DNA of 21,460 nt from SFFI01 sp964398655 (GCA_964398655.1 CAYNNG010000027.1:1-21460); one strand, 5' to 3'. Counted from the stretch's first letter, positions 5,961 to 15,047 are shown. Program-made: numbers and translations. Notes: generated from the sequence alone by a model not told the origin.

Positions 5961-8162
5961 ATGACCCGGGCAGGACATTCATCACACCGCTATGCTTTTG
6001 ACAGCCTGCGTGCCCTCTCTTTTCTCGGAGTTTTTCTCTATCACTTGAATCCCTTACTTTTTCCCCAGGCTTACCTGGGCGTGGTGGGTTTCTTTTGCCT
6101 GGCTGGCTACCTTAGCCTGCGCAAGTTGATCTGGCAGCAGGCACGCGGCCTGGAACGACCCTGCTTGGGGCCCTCCCTCCGACAGAAGATAGCAAAACTT
6201 TACCCCCCCTTAATTATCCTGCTCTTTGTGCTTTCCCTGGTCATGATCCTGGTCTTCCCCATGTTCCTTGACCATTACGCGGGCCAGCTGCGATCGGCCA
6301 TCTTAGGCTTCAACAACTGGTGGCAGATTTCCTTGGGAGACTCGTATTTCCAGGGACAGGCTTATTTGAAACCCCTGACCCACATCTGGGCGCTTTCCCT
6401 AGAATTTCAGTTTTACCTGCTCTTTAGCCTTACGGTAGAGAGGTTTTACCGGTCTTCCGAAAGGTCACTCTGGCTTTACCAGTTTGCTCTCTTTAGCCTG
6501 GGCTCCCTGGCCTTCCTTTGGATTTTTACTCACGGAGTAGATGACCCCACGCGGGCCTATTACGGGACAGATACCAGATTCTTTAGCTTTAGCTTGGGCT
6601 CTTTCTTTGCCCTCCTGCGCGAGCCAGGCCTGGCTCGCGCTGCCCTGGAACATCCTGGACACAGACCAGGTATTCGTCCAGCCCCTCAGGCCAGCACGCG
6701 CCCCGCCCAGCCCAGGGTGAGGGGAGCGGAAGCCCCTGCTTTGGCTCCGGAAGCCAGCTCCTACGATCGAGCGGTAGCAATCTTTCATAACATTCTGATT
6801 ACCCTGCTCTTCCTGCTGGCTGTGGCCGCCTACTTCCTGCCCTTTAGCCTGATGGATATGATGCGGTATGGTCTGCCGGCTTACTCGCTTATTTATGCTG
6901 GCCTTATGGCCCTGCTGGCTGACGGCGAGAATTTCTTAGAAGCCGTGGGCCGCTTCCCGCTCGTTTCCTGGATCTGCAGCCGATCTTACGAAATCTACCT
7001 CTGGCATTATCCAGTCTTCGTGATCCTGGAGCGCCTGCTAACCCCCTATCCCATACCCGCCTGGGCTCTGGCAGCCTGCCAGGCAGGCCTAGCTTTAGGC
7101 TTGGCCGAATTAGCCTACCGCCTTGTGACTTTCTTACGGGGATCAGGCTTTAGCCTGAAAAAGTTTGCGCTGTCTTATTCCTCGGCGATCAGCCTCCTCC
7201 TAGCCCTTGTTTTACTGGTGACTCCCTGGCAGCAGGTTTATGTGGTCACGGGCGGGGCGGAATTCCGGAAACTAGAAGCGGACCTGGCGGATGCCGAGGC
7301 AAGGTTGGAGGCTCGGAAATCCGAGGCCGCCAGCCGCAAGGCGGCGGGACTTGAAAACGTAGAGGGGAGGGAGCCAGGTGGTTCAGATCTCAGTTCCAGT
7401 AGCCCTGAGACTACGACCACTCACCCCACCAGCCCGGAAACCAGCGCCAAAGCCACTAGGGCTACGGGCCCTGGTAAGTGGAAGATTAAAGGTGAGCTCC
7501 ATATTCCGGCTCCCCAGCCCATAGCAGATGATGACTGGCAGTACGATATGATGCGGCAGGACATGTTGGACTTTAACGAGCTGGAGGGTGACTTCAGCGT
7601 GGATATGGACCTTTACGACCAGTACCGTGATATCCCCATTTCTATGATCGGGGACTCCGTATCTGTCATAAATTCTTACTATATTTTCCCCTACCTGCCG
7701 GGTTTGGACCTGGATGCCTTGTCCAACCGGCAGATGTGGGAAGTCTGGGATATTTACAGCCAGCTTAAGGCGGCCGGCCCCCTAGGTGAAATCATGATTA
7801 TCGCCTTGGGCAGCAATGGAGATATCGACACAGAAACCTTGACGAAAGTCTGGCGGGACCTGGATGGCAAGCCGCTCATCCTGGTGAATATAGTGCTGCC
7901 CTATGCCCTTACCGAGGCAGAGCGCAATGGTGCCCTTGAAGACTTTGTGGATAGTCACGATCAGGTTTACCTAGTGGACTGGCACGCAAATGCCAAAACT
8001 CGTCCGGACTACTTTCAAGAGGACTATATCCACCCTTCGGAACTGGGTTCCAAGGCCTACTGCCAGCTCCTAACTGCTAAGGTTATGGAGATTGTCAAAC
8101 TGTATAAGGATTCGGACTTAGTCACCGTAACCCCTCAAACCCCTGAGGTTAATTTGCCGTAA
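5961..8162 (+). CDS. oatA: OatA-like acyltransferase with extracytoplasmic SGNH domain
   Basis: A 733-residue membrane enzyme predicted to move acetyl groups across the membrane and attach them to the cell wall, classically the MurNAc C6 hydroxyl, giving lysozyme resistance. Residues 1-420 form the acyltransferase-3 domain: FDSLRA at 13-18, YH at 27-28, GFFCLAGYL at 43-51, HIWALSLEFQFYL at 141-153 and SYEIYLWHYPVF near 345. A coiled-coil then Ser/Thr-rich linker (about 434-515) leads to an SGNH esterase domain with S566 in MIGDSVS, N619 in LGSNGD, and D688 and H691 in DYIHPSELGSKAY, the full catalytic set. An unusual Pro/Ala/Arg-rich insert (about 221-267) separates two membrane segments. The RBS is AGGGGG about nine bases before ATG. 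The target sugar could differ from MurNAc. Confidence 0.88.
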   Translation: MTRAGHSSHRYAFDSLRALSFLGVFLYHLNPLLFPQAYLGVVGFFCLAGYLSLRKLIWQQARGLERPCLGPSLRQKIAKLYPPLIILLFVLSLVMILVFPMFLDHYAGQLRSAILGFNNWWQISLGDSYFQGQAYLKPLTHIWALSLEFQFYLLFSLTVERFYRSSERSLWLYQFALFSLGSLAFLWIFTHGVDDPTRAYYGTDTRFFSFSLGSFFALLREPGLARAALEHPGHRPGIRPAPQASTRPAQPRVRGAEAPALAPEASSYDRAVAIFHNILITLLFLLAVAAYFLPFSLMDMMRYGLPAYSLIYAGLMALLADGENFLEAVGRFPLVSWICSRSYEIYLWHYPVFVILERLLTPYPIPAWALAACQAGLALGLAELAYRLVTFLRGSGFSLKKFALSYSSAISLLLALVLLVTPWQQVYVVTGGAEFRKLEADLADAEARLEARKSEAASRKAAGLENVEGREPGGSDLSSSSPETTTTHPTSPETSAKATRATGPGKWKIKGELHIPAPQPIADDDWQYDMMRQDMLDFNELEGDFSVDMDLYDQYRDIPISMIGDSVSVINSYYIFPYLPGLDLDALSNRQMWEVWDIYSQLKAAGPLGEIMIIALGSNGDIDTETLTKVWRDLDGKPLILVNIVLPYALTEAERNGALEDFVDSHDQVYLVDWHANAKTRPDYFQEDYIHPSELGSKAYCQLLTAKVMEIVKLYKDSDLVTVTPQTPEVNLP
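6617..6640. repeat. Perfect 24-base palindrome inside the oatA-like gene
   Basis: The half-site GCGCGAGCCAGG (6617-6628) is followed at once by its exact reverse complement (6629-6640), so the sequence can form a 12-base-pair dyad or cruciform. It lies in frame, coding for L-R-E-P-G-L-A-R-A, exactly where the Pro/Ala/Arg-rich insert begins. Confidence 0.8.
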
Positions 8163-8167
8163 ATTTC

Positions 8168-8196
8168 TTGCTTAGCTTTCATGCGTTAGTTAGAAT
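8168..8196 (+). promoter_or_regulatory. Promoter of the secreted 590-residue protein
   Basis: TTGCTT (8168-8173) and TAGAAT (8191-8196) are exactly 17 bases apart and lie a few bases past the stop codon of the oatA-like gene. No terminator hairpin is seen between them, so read-through from oatA may add to expression. Confidence 0.6.
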
Positions 8197-8340
8197 AAAG
8201 TTAGCTTCGCTCGTAGGGGCCGAGGCTTTATAAACACATCTCTCTCTCAGCTAGACCCAGGCATTTTAGCCTCGATGACAGCCTCAAACCGTACTTGCCT
8301 TGCAAGTCAGCAAAAAGCTAAAAAGCTAGAAAGCATTGTT

Positions 8341-10113
8341 ATGAAAAAACTAAAATTTAAGAATTTCGTAGCCCTGAGCCTGACTCTGGTCATGGCCTTA
8401 GTGTTACTCTTCACCCCAGCAGTTGCTGAGGCTCAGGAGAGCAGAACTCTTACCAGTTACTTTGACGACTTCTTCCAAGAAAAAGCCTTGGAAGATTGGT
8501 TAGCCCAAATCAAAAAGCCTTTTGGTCAAGAAGTAGATTTTGGTATGGAAGTCAGCCCTGGCATGCTCATGGATGCCCAAACTGCCATGGCTTTGAATAA
8601 ATTAGGATTCAAAATTAATTACCAGGCTGACCTCCTGGGCACGGGGGCTGTCAGTCATAACTTTGGTATCTACAATAAAGAAGATACCAGCAAAACCCTG
8701 AACTTTGCCTTTAAAGTCGTAAACGACAATCTGTTGGTTGATGTCCCTGGTATCCTTGATAAGCCCGTCTTCATGAGTGAGAAGGACTTTGGCGATATGG
8801 CCAGCCTGGCCAGCCCTGCAGCGGCTGAAGGCAGCGGCATGATGGCCCTGCCCGAGGTTTTGGCCCAGCATGGTGAACAAGCGAAAGCAGACTTTTTGGC
8901 TGCCAAGGATAACTACCTGGGCAAATTTGAAGATTTAGGTGAACAGACCGCTAACTTCACCGTAGGTGAGGTCAGCGAAGAACTGACTGTGATTTCCAAA
9001 ACCATAGCGGCCGAAAATTTGCGCGAGGCCAGCCTGGAATTTGTCAAAGAAATCCGTGCTTCAGAAGCCATTACCGCTATTACCGATCTGATTCCCTTTA
9101 AGGGAGATAGTATCTCCGACTTGGACCTGGACAGCCTGTCTGTGGGTGGCGGCGATATGGACGAGGATAACTCGGAGGAAGATTGGGACTTTGAAGACGA
9201 TGAATACGAAGACTACTATGATAACTACGATTTTAACTTCGATGGCGATTCCATTACGGTAACCCAGGCCTTGGACAATCTCATTGCTGACCTAGAAAAT
9301 GGTGATTTGGATCCCATGGCTATTACCTGGGATGAATACATGTCCGCTGATGGCATAAAACGCGGCAACAAGCTTACTCTGCAAAAACCCGATACCGATG
9401 AGCGCATCTGTTTGGAAGGCTTCAATGTGAAGTCCGCGGACCAGGCTATGACTGGTGTGTATTTTGCGATGAGTGCCAGCCCCTCCATCGTGGAAGATAA
9501 TGAAATTGAGCCGGAAAAGCTTGTTGATGGCCTCCTGCCTCTCGCGACCTACCAACTGGTAGACAGGGAAGACACAGCGGCCGGCACCTCTGCTGGTGAC
9601 TTCAGCATTAATATTTACGAAGCAGGCGACCTGCTGCAAGGCAGCTATAAAGACGTCAGCATCGTAAAGCAGGGTGACGCTCCAGAGATTTTGCTCGGCC
9701 AGATCGATATCAACCTGACCACAGTTTCTGAACAGCCTTCTTATGAAGACGTTGAAACTGAAGACAGTGATGAAGAGAACCCTGATACCTATGGCAGCAT
9801 CAAGTGGGTGGAAAAAGAAACTAACACCGCCCTGTCCCTGAACGCCTATTTAGAGGGTGAGGCCTACAAGCTGGACTGCAAGTTAGTGCCGGATACACTC
9901 TTAGAAGATCAGTTCATTACCTTACATATGAGCCCTCGCTTCCTGGCAGAGAATGAATTGGATCTGACCACCGAACTGCCTGCCGACTACTATGACCTGA
10001 ACAATGAAGAAGACATGCAGGCTTTACAAGGAAACGCAGACATCGCTACTAAACTCGTACAGGCCCTGAGTGCCCTGGGCTTGGACGAAGGAGCTGCTTA
10101 CCAAGGAGAGTAG
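8341..10113 (+). CDS. Secreted protein of unknown function with an acidic Asp/Glu/Tyr stretch
   Basis: A 590-residue protein with a typical signal peptide (MKKLKFKNFV, then a hydrophobic core, cleavage near AVA/EA or AEA/Q at 29-31). There is no lipobox cysteine, LPxTG or other anchor, so it is probably released or held non-covalently. The mature part looks soluble, with many alternating strands. Residues about 270-305 are a very acidic, tyrosine-bearing segment (GDMDEDNSEEDWDFEDDEY) that may be a flexible linker or bind cations. I recognise no catalytic motif and name no family. An upstream in-frame ATG at 8275 would add 22 residues, but they spoil the signal peptide, so 8341 is preferred; both starts have weak ribosome sites. 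The gene follows oatA and ends at a strong terminator. Confidence 0.8.
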   Translation: MKKLKFKNFVALSLTLVMALVLLFTPAVAEAQESRTLTSYFDDFFQEKALEDWLAQIKKPFGQEVDFGMEVSPGMLMDAQTAMALNKLGFKINYQADLLGTGAVSHNFGIYNKEDTSKTLNFAFKVVNDNLLVDVPGILDKPVFMSEKDFGDMASLASPAAAEGSGMMALPEVLAQHGEQAKADFLAAKDNYLGKFEDLGEQTANFTVGEVSEELTVISKTIAAENLREASLEFVKEIRASEAITAITDLIPFKGDSISDLDLDSLSVGGGDMDEDNSEEDWDFEDDEYEDYYDNYDFNFDGDSITVTQALDNLIADLENGDLDPMAITWDEYMSADGIKRGNKLTLQKPDTDERICLEGFNVKSADQAMTGVYFAMSASPSIVEDNEIEPEKLVDGLLPLATYQLVDREDTAAGTSAGDFSINIYEAGDLLQGSYKDVSIVKQGDAPEILLGQIDINLTTVSEQPSYEDVETEDSDEENPDTYGSIKWVEKETNTALSLNAYLEGEAYKLDCKLVPDTLLEDQFITLHMSPRFLAENELDLTTELPADYYDLNNEEDMQALQGNADIATKLVQALSALGLDEGAAYQGE

Positions 10114-10133
10114 AGCTTCTAATAAGCTAAACT

Positions 10134-10171
10134 GCCTGGGGTAAGGCCATCACCAAACCCCAGGCTTTTTT
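10134..10171 (+). terminator. Rho-independent terminator of the secreted-protein gene
   Basis: A nine-base-pair stem, GCCTGGGGT (10134-10142) with its complement at 10157-10165, is followed by six T residues. It lies 20 bases after the stop codon and separates this gene from the zinc-ribbon gene. Confidence 0.9.
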
Positions 10172-10217
10172 GTAGGCATAGTGTTGACTAGCAAAATACC
10201 CGGAAAGGAATGAGAAC

Positions 10218-10733
10218 ATGTACTGTAGGTATTGTGGCAAAGAAATGCCAGACGACGCAAAAAAGTGCCCTTCCTGTGGCAAGGAAACCTTAGAGTCCAA
10301 AGCACAGGCAAAGCTGGATGAGGCAGAAGAAGTCTTTGCTAAGGCCCAAAAAGAGGGGAAAAAGTATTTCAAGCTTGAGGACAAGTCAGGCCAGTTTACG
10401 AACCGCGACAAAGAGAAAAATCGTGGGGTTTCCGTCTTGGCTTATATCCCCCTGCTCTTTTTGGTCCCCATGCTTACGGCTCAAGATTCTCCCTATGCCC
10501 GCTTCCATGCCAACCAGGGCATGGTGCTCTTTATCTGTGCTTTTGCCCTGTGGGTAGTGGGAAGGATTTTTGCCTTCTTAACTTGGGTCCCGGTATTAGG
10601 GGTAATCCTAAAGGTGATTTTTTTCATCTTGGAACTGGCGATTTTTGCAGGCTTTGTTTATGGCCTTCTGACCAGCTCCAAGGGCAAGGCCATGAAGATC
10701 CCTCTCTTGGGTGATATCATTATTTTTGACTAA
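10218..10733 (+). CDS. Zinc-ribbon membrane protein (DUF4870/Tic20-like)
   Basis: A 171-residue protein. Residues 1-20 form a four-cysteine zinc ribbon (MYCRYCGKEMPDDAKKCPSC). A charged helical stretch rich in Lys, Glu and Ala follows (about 27-70), then three or four membrane segments from about residue 75 to 155. The membrane part has YIPLLFLVP, SPYARFHANQGMVLF and a final KGKAMKIPLLGDI, a pattern I associate with the DUF4870/Tic20-like family of small bacterial membrane proteins, whose function is not established. The ribosome site GGAAAGGA sits close upstream of ATG. It follows the secreted 590-residue gene across a terminator and converges on the histidine phosphatase gene. The family assignment is from memory of motifs. 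Confidence 0.8.
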   Translation: MYCRYCGKEMPDDAKKCPSCGKETLESKAQAKLDEAEEVFAKAQKEGKKYFKLEDKSGQFTNRDKEKNRGVSVLAYIPLLFLVPMLTAQDSPYARFHANQGMVLFICAFALWVVGRIFAFLTWVPVLGVILKVIFFILELAIFAGFVYGLLTSSKGKAMKIPLLGDIIIFD

Positions 10734-10772
10734 GCCACGTGAGGCCACTAGGCAATGCTCATACGTAAATAG

Positions 10773-11546
10773 TTAGGTTAGGAGGGTGGCTTCCGCTTCT
10801 TTAAAGTCCTCTGCCTGGTAGTCCAGATTTTGATAACCCTGGCCCCAGTAGGACCTTACTAAGAGGCAGCGCATTTCACTCTCCGGACGTTTAAGCCCTA
10901 ATTTTTCTAAACTTAAATCTTGCAAGCTCTCGCTTTGGCGGGAGCTTTTGCTTTGGCTTTGATCTTCAAACAGGAAATGCCACAAAGACCCATTGGGAAT
11001 AATTTCTTTGGACTCCAGATTGTGGCTAAGACCGGGCACAAAAGAGAAGAGGGCAGACTTAATGGTGCCGTAGTGGCCGAAAATATAGGCAGAATTCAGG
11101 TCCTTAGCCTTGAGTTCAGCTAAGAGATCCAGGCAGCCCTTAAGTACTCGGAGCCTCTGCTCGGAAAAGAGTTCTTCACCTCCGCCCTGTGGGATGTCAT
11201 GGTAGAACTTATCATAATAATCCTCATTCACCTCATAGTTTTCCGGGACGGTGCCCTCCATGAGGCCAAAGTAGGACTCCGAGAACCGCCAATCCTGCTG
11301 GGCGATATCGTCTTTCCCGCTAATAATCTTGAGCGTATGACGAGCCCTGGTAAGCCCCGAGTGCCGATAGAGATCGGCCTCGGGGTAGGGGATTTGGGCT
11401 TTGAGCTCTTTGAGCTCTTGTTTGCCATCCTCAGTGAGAGGAAGGTCCATCCAGCCGCCAAAGATGTGGAAGTAGTTTCCCATGGATTGGCCGTGCCGGA
11501 CCAAGTAAAGGTTGTAATAAGGTGCTTGTAAAAACTTGGGATCCAT
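10773..11546 (-). CDS. Histidine phosphatase superfamily protein (phosphoglycerate mutase-like)
   Basis: A 257-residue protein from this start. The phosphohistidine signature LVRHGQSMGN is at 15-24 (nucleophile H18), a conserved arginine lies in LTRARHT at 65-71, the acid residue is in FSESYFGLMEG (E90), and the second histidine H158 is in FGHYGT. These fit a phosphomonoesterase of the broad phosphoglycerate mutase/phosphatase family. The true substrate cannot be told, and glycolytic mutase activity is already covered by gpmI. Residues after about 195 are a serine/glutamine-rich linker and a tail I do not recognise. I chose the ATG one base after the aminopeptidase stop (TAATATG), which implies translational coupling. 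An ATG at 11594 would add 16 residues and overlap the upstream gene by 47 bases. Neither start has a clear ribosome site. Confidence 0.8.
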   Translation of the reverse strand: MDPKFLQAPYYNLYLVRHGQSMGNYFHIFGGWMDLPLTEDGKQELKELKAQIPYPEADLYRHSGLTRARHTLKIISGKDDIAQQDWRFSESYFGLMEGTVPENYEVNEDYYDKFYHDIPQGGGEELFSEQRLRVLKGCLDLLAELKAKDLNSAYIFGHYGTIKSALFSFVPGLSHNLESKEIIPNGSLWHFLFEDQSQSKSSRQSESLQDLSLEKLGLKRPESEMRCLLVRSYWGQGYQNLDYQAEDFKEAEATLLT

Positions 11547-11547
11547 A

Positions 11548-13329
11548 TTATTTGAGGGGAGCGCAGGCAGTCTTGAGGTCTGCCCTCTCTTCATCTGTGG
11601 TCATCTGGTCAATGAGGACGTCATAGCATTGCTGGTGGTAGTTGTCCAGCCAGGCAATCTCTTGGGCGTTGAGCAGGTCGGGATCAATCGCGTCGCGGTC
11701 TAGGGGTACGAAAGACATCACTTCCAACTGGAAGAAGCGATCACCCATGAACTCCCGGTCAAAGGTTACTACATAGTCGTTTTCCAGACGGATGCCATGT
11801 TTGCCTTCTTTATATACACCGGGCTCGATGGTAATATGCATACCTGCTTTGAGAGGGAGGGGACTGTAGGCCTTGGAGAAGCGCTGGGGTCCTTCGTGTA
11901 CGCCTGCGACGTAACCTACCCCGTGGCCTGTGCCGCACTTGTAGTCCATATAATGTTGCCAGAGGGGCTGCCGGGCCAGGCAGTCCAGGTAGTAGCCCGG
12001 AGTGCCTTCCAGGAACTTGGCGGAGGCCAGGGCGATATGGGACTTAAGGGTCAAGGTGAAGTCAGTTTTTTCTTCTTCTGTTAATTCGCCCAGGGCAATG
12101 GTCCGGGTAATATCGGTGGTGCCGTCCAAATATTGACCGCCCGAGTCGATTAAATAGAAGGACTTGGGCTCCAGCTTGGACTTGTGGTCCTTAGAGGGAG
12201 CGTAGTGCATCATGGCCGCATTGGGTCCATAGGCGGAAATAGAACCAAAGCTCTCGTCCAAGAACTTGTCTCCCTGACTCCGCCAGGTGTGCAGCTGCTC
12301 CGCTGCCTGCCACTCGTCCAGATCTTGCTTTTTAACTTCGCGCTTGAGCCAGAAGAGGAAGCGGGTAACTGCCGCGGAATCCCGCTTATAAGCGGCTTTT
12401 TGGCAGGCCAGTTCGGTGGGATTTAGGCAGCATTTAGTCAGGTAGACGTAGGAGGTTTGGTCTAAGACTTCTACCTCCTCAGGCAGGGACTTAAATAGCT
12501 TGTAGGAAATCCGGCCCTTGTCCAGAGCGATCTTTTTCGCGGTCAGCTGGGTCAACCTATCTGCGACTTGTGTGTAGTCCAGAACTTCAATGCCTTCCTG
12601 CTGGAAGATATTCTGCATCTTTTGGTCCAATTTTTGCAGATCAATGAAGAGCTGGGCCTGCTTGTCTGTAATGAGGGCGTAGGCCAGGCTGACAGGGTTG
12701 TTGGGCACGTCGCCGCCCCGGTAGTTGTAGAGCCAGGCTACGTCGTCCAGGCCTACGACAAAGGTGGCGTCCGCGCCATCGAGAAACATCTGCTGGCGGA
12801 TATTTTGCACTTTTTCCTGGGCGCTGAGGCCGGTGTAGGCCAGGTCATGGGCGAAGATAGGCGCAGAGGGCAGGGCAGGCCGGTCCTGCCAAATGGGATC
12901 GAGCAGAGAGGGCAGGGGCTGCAATTTGATCTCCTTAGCAGCCAGGGCCTCAGACATCTGTTCGTAGGCCTTCTGGGAGAGGGTCGCTTCATTCATACCA
13001 ACAACGTCTCCGGCGGACAGGTTGGCCAGGAGCCACTCCTTAACCGTGGGGTAACCCGGGGTAGCCATCTTCATGAGCTCAAATTCACTATCGGCAATTT
13101 GCTGTTCGGCCTGGATAAAATAACGGCCGTCTGCCCATACGAGCGCCTGATCCTGGGTAACCAGGCCAGTACCGGCGGAGCCTGTAAAACCGGTGAGCCA
13201 AGCTCTTTCTTTAAAGTGGTCCGCTACGTATTCTGACTGGTGGGCATCTGCCGTGTTAACCACATAGGCATTGATACCTTGGGCCTGCATGGCCTTTCTC
13301 AAGGCAGCGATTTTTTCGTTGGTATGCAT
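11548..13329 (-). CDS. Xaa-Pro aminopeptidase (M24B family)
   Basis: A 593-residue cytoplasmic peptidase that removes N-terminal residues preceding proline, helping recycle peptides. It has the three-domain layout of long aminopeptidase P: two creatinase-like domains (about 1-155 and 156-310) and the C-terminal pita-bread metal domain. The five metal ligands are visible as D395 and D406 in LIDSGGQYLDGTTDITRT, H469 in GTGHGVGY, E502 in IEPGVY and E516 in RLENDY. Their spacing closely matches long eukaryotic-type aminopeptidase P. The ribosome site GGGAG lies eight bases before ATG. It follows malQ by 88 bases with no terminator, so it may belong to the maltodextrin operon, and its stop is one base from the start of the histidine phosphatase gene. 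Confidence 0.93.
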   Translation of the reverse strand: MHTNEKIAALRKAMQAQGINAYVVNTADAHQSEYVADHFKERAWLTGFTGSAGTGLVTQDQALVWADGRYFIQAEQQIADSEFELMKMATPGYPTVKEWLLANLSAGDVVGMNEATLSQKAYEQMSEALAAKEIKLQPLPSLLDPIWQDRPALPSAPIFAHDLAYTGLSAQEKVQNIRQQMFLDGADATFVVGLDDVAWLYNYRGGDVPNNPVSLAYALITDKQAQLFIDLQKLDQKMQNIFQQEGIEVLDYTQVADRLTQLTAKKIALDKGRISYKLFKSLPEEVEVLDQTSYVYLTKCCLNPTELACQKAAYKRDSAAVTRFLFWLKREVKKQDLDEWQAAEQLHTWRSQGDKFLDESFGSISAYGPNAAMMHYAPSKDHKSKLEPKSFYLIDSGGQYLDGTTDITRTIALGELTEEEKTDFTLTLKSHIALASAKFLEGTPGYYLDCLARQPLWQHYMDYKCGTGHGVGYVAGVHEGPQRFSKAYSPLPLKAGMHITIEPGVYKEGKHGIRLENDYVVTFDREFMGDRFFQLEVMSFVPLDRDAIDPDLLNAQEIAWLDNYHQQCYDVLIDQMTTDEERADLKTACAPLK

Positions 13330-13417
13330 GTTCTATCTCCCTTACTAATTATTAATGACGGTTATCTGCATGTTGGTAAATGACCAAATTTTAGCTTACT
13401 TGTCCTATTCTATGCTT

Positions 13418-15031
13418 TTAAGACTTATCTGTCCTGTGTCCTCGGGCATAGCGTTGGTTGAGTTCAAGATGTTGAAAGGCCAGGGCTTTATATGCCTCCG
13501 GGCTGGTGTCTTCTGGCCGCAGTCTCCACCGCCAGGGCTCTTGGTCTGGCAGGCCGTTGGTGACCGTTTCTCTCCCTCCCCCTATGAGATCCTGCATCTG
13601 CAGGACAACCCAGCGGGCCCGGGAGGCCAGGAGGCCGCGGATAATGCCGAAGCGGAAGCCTTCCTCTGGGCTCAAGCCCAGATAGGCCTCGGCAAACTTG
13701 CGGCTTTCCGGCGAGGCTTGGGCCAGCCAGGCCTCAATTGTGAGATTGTCGTGGGTCCCAAAGTAGTAAAAACGATTTTCTTCTACGTTGTGGGGCAGAT
13801 TTTCACTATTGCCATAGGGGTCAAAGGCATACTGCATGATCTTCATGCCGGGCAGGCCGAATTCTTCCCGTAATTGAATGACTGAGTCCGTCAAATAACC
13901 TAAATCCTCGGCTAGGAGGGGGATATCCTCCAGCTCTTCCTGGATGGCCTCGAGAAAGATATCTCCGGGGCCCACCTTCCAGACGCCATCGCGGGGATCC
14001 TTGGTCGCGGCGGGGATAGCCCAGTAGGAATCCAGACCGCGGAAATGGTCTAGGCGGACCAGGTCAAAATGCTGGAGCTCATGGGCCAGACGGGACTTCC
14101 ACCAGGCAAAGCCCTGGCTGGCCTCAAACTGCCAGTTATACACAGGGGTATTCCAAAATTGCCCTGCAGAACCAGGATCTGGCGGGCAGCCCCCGTAAGT
14201 CTTGATGGATAAATCCTTAGCTAAAGCGAAGACTTGCGGGTTGGTCCAGAGTTCACAGGCTTCTGCGGACACGTATATGGGCATATCGCCGACCAGGCTG
14301 ATCCCTCGAGACTTGGTATAGGTTCGTAATTCTTGCCATTGTTGGTCTAAGACGTACTGGAGGAAGATCTGGAAGTCGATGGCCTTCTGGTGGTCAGCTG
14401 CAAAATCTGCCAAGGCTTGGGGGTCGCGCAGGCGTAAGGGCTCTGGCCAGGCCTGCAAGGGGCTATAGCCCAAATTTTCTCGCATGGTCATGAAGATGGC
14501 AAAGTCTGCCAGCCAGGCCCGCTCTCTAACCTGAAATTTTTCTAAGCCTGCCTGAGACAAGTCGGCATTTAGGCAGCTGCCGGCCTGGAAATTCTGGAAG
14601 GCCTGCTCTAGCAGGGGCAGGCGGGCCTTCTCTACCCAGGCGTAATCTACCCGGCCGGAAGGAGTTTGGTCTGCGGCAGTTTGGCAGAAACTTTGGTAAT
14701 CAGCCGCCGACAGTAGACCATCCCTCACCAGGAGGTCAAGTCCTACATAGTTAGGACTGGCTGCAAAGGCTGACAGGCTGGCATAGGGGGAATTCTCTTC
14801 GGTACAGGGGCCAAGGGGCAGGAGCTGCCATAGGTTAAAGCCTGCGGCAGCGAGAAAGTCAACAAAAGCATAGGCAGCCTGGCCTAGGCTGCCTATGCCT
14901 CCCGGTGAGGGGAGGGCGTACAAGGGGAGCAAAACTCCCGATTCTCGGTTGTTTTGCCTCTCTTGGCTATGTTTACTAAAGTCTAGGGAGGGGAACTCTG
15001 CACAAATGCGGCGTTCTTGATTGAAATTCAC
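13418..15031 (-). CDS. malQ: 4-alpha-glucanotransferase (amylomaltase, GH77)
   Basis: A 537-residue cytoplasmic enzyme that moves alpha-1,4-glucan segments between maltodextrins and releases glucose, allowing use of imported short maltodextrins. GH77 motifs are present: GVLLPLYALPSPGGIGSLG at 32-50, NSPYASLSAFA at 80-90, catalytic nucleophile D328 in VRLDHFRG, acid/base E375 in LLAEDLG, and the third carboxylate D428 in GTHDNLT. Length is normal for bacterial amylomaltases, with a slightly extended N-terminus. The start is GTG, supported by a perfect AGGAGG (15044-15049) that overlaps the stop codon of the ATPase gene, a sign of translational coupling, although the 12-base spacing is long. 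It sits in the maltodextrin ABC transporter operon, as expected for its role. Confidence 0.96.
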   Translation of the reverse strand: MNFNQERRICAEFPSLDFSKHSQERQNNRESGVLLPLYALPSPGGIGSLGQAAYAFVDFLAAAGFNLWQLLPLGPCTEENSPYASLSAFAASPNYVGLDLLVRDGLLSAADYQSFCQTAADQTPSGRVDYAWVEKARLPLLEQAFQNFQAGSCLNADLSQAGLEKFQVRERAWLADFAIFMTMRENLGYSPLQAWPEPLRLRDPQALADFAADHQKAIDFQIFLQYVLDQQWQELRTYTKSRGISLVGDMPIYVSAEACELWTNPQVFALAKDLSIKTYGGCPPDPGSAGQFWNTPVYNWQFEASQGFAWWKSRLAHELQHFDLVRLDHFRGLDSYWAIPAATKDPRDGVWKVGPGDIFLEAIQEELEDIPLLAEDLGYLTDSVIQLREEFGLPGMKIMQYAFDPYGNSENLPHNVEENRFYYFGTHDNLTIEAWLAQASPESRKFAEAYLGLSPEEGFRFGIIRGLLASRARWVVLQMQDLIGGGRETVTNGLPDQEPWRWRLRPEDTSPEAYKALAFQHLELNQRYARGHRTDKS

Positions 15032-15047
15032 GGTAGGTTTTTACCTC

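Noticed and set aside
12568..13236. A + strand frame of 222 codons antisense to the aminopeptidase
   Set aside because: The opposite strand encodes a full M24B peptidase with all metal ligands; the antisense frame has no ribosome site or known motif.
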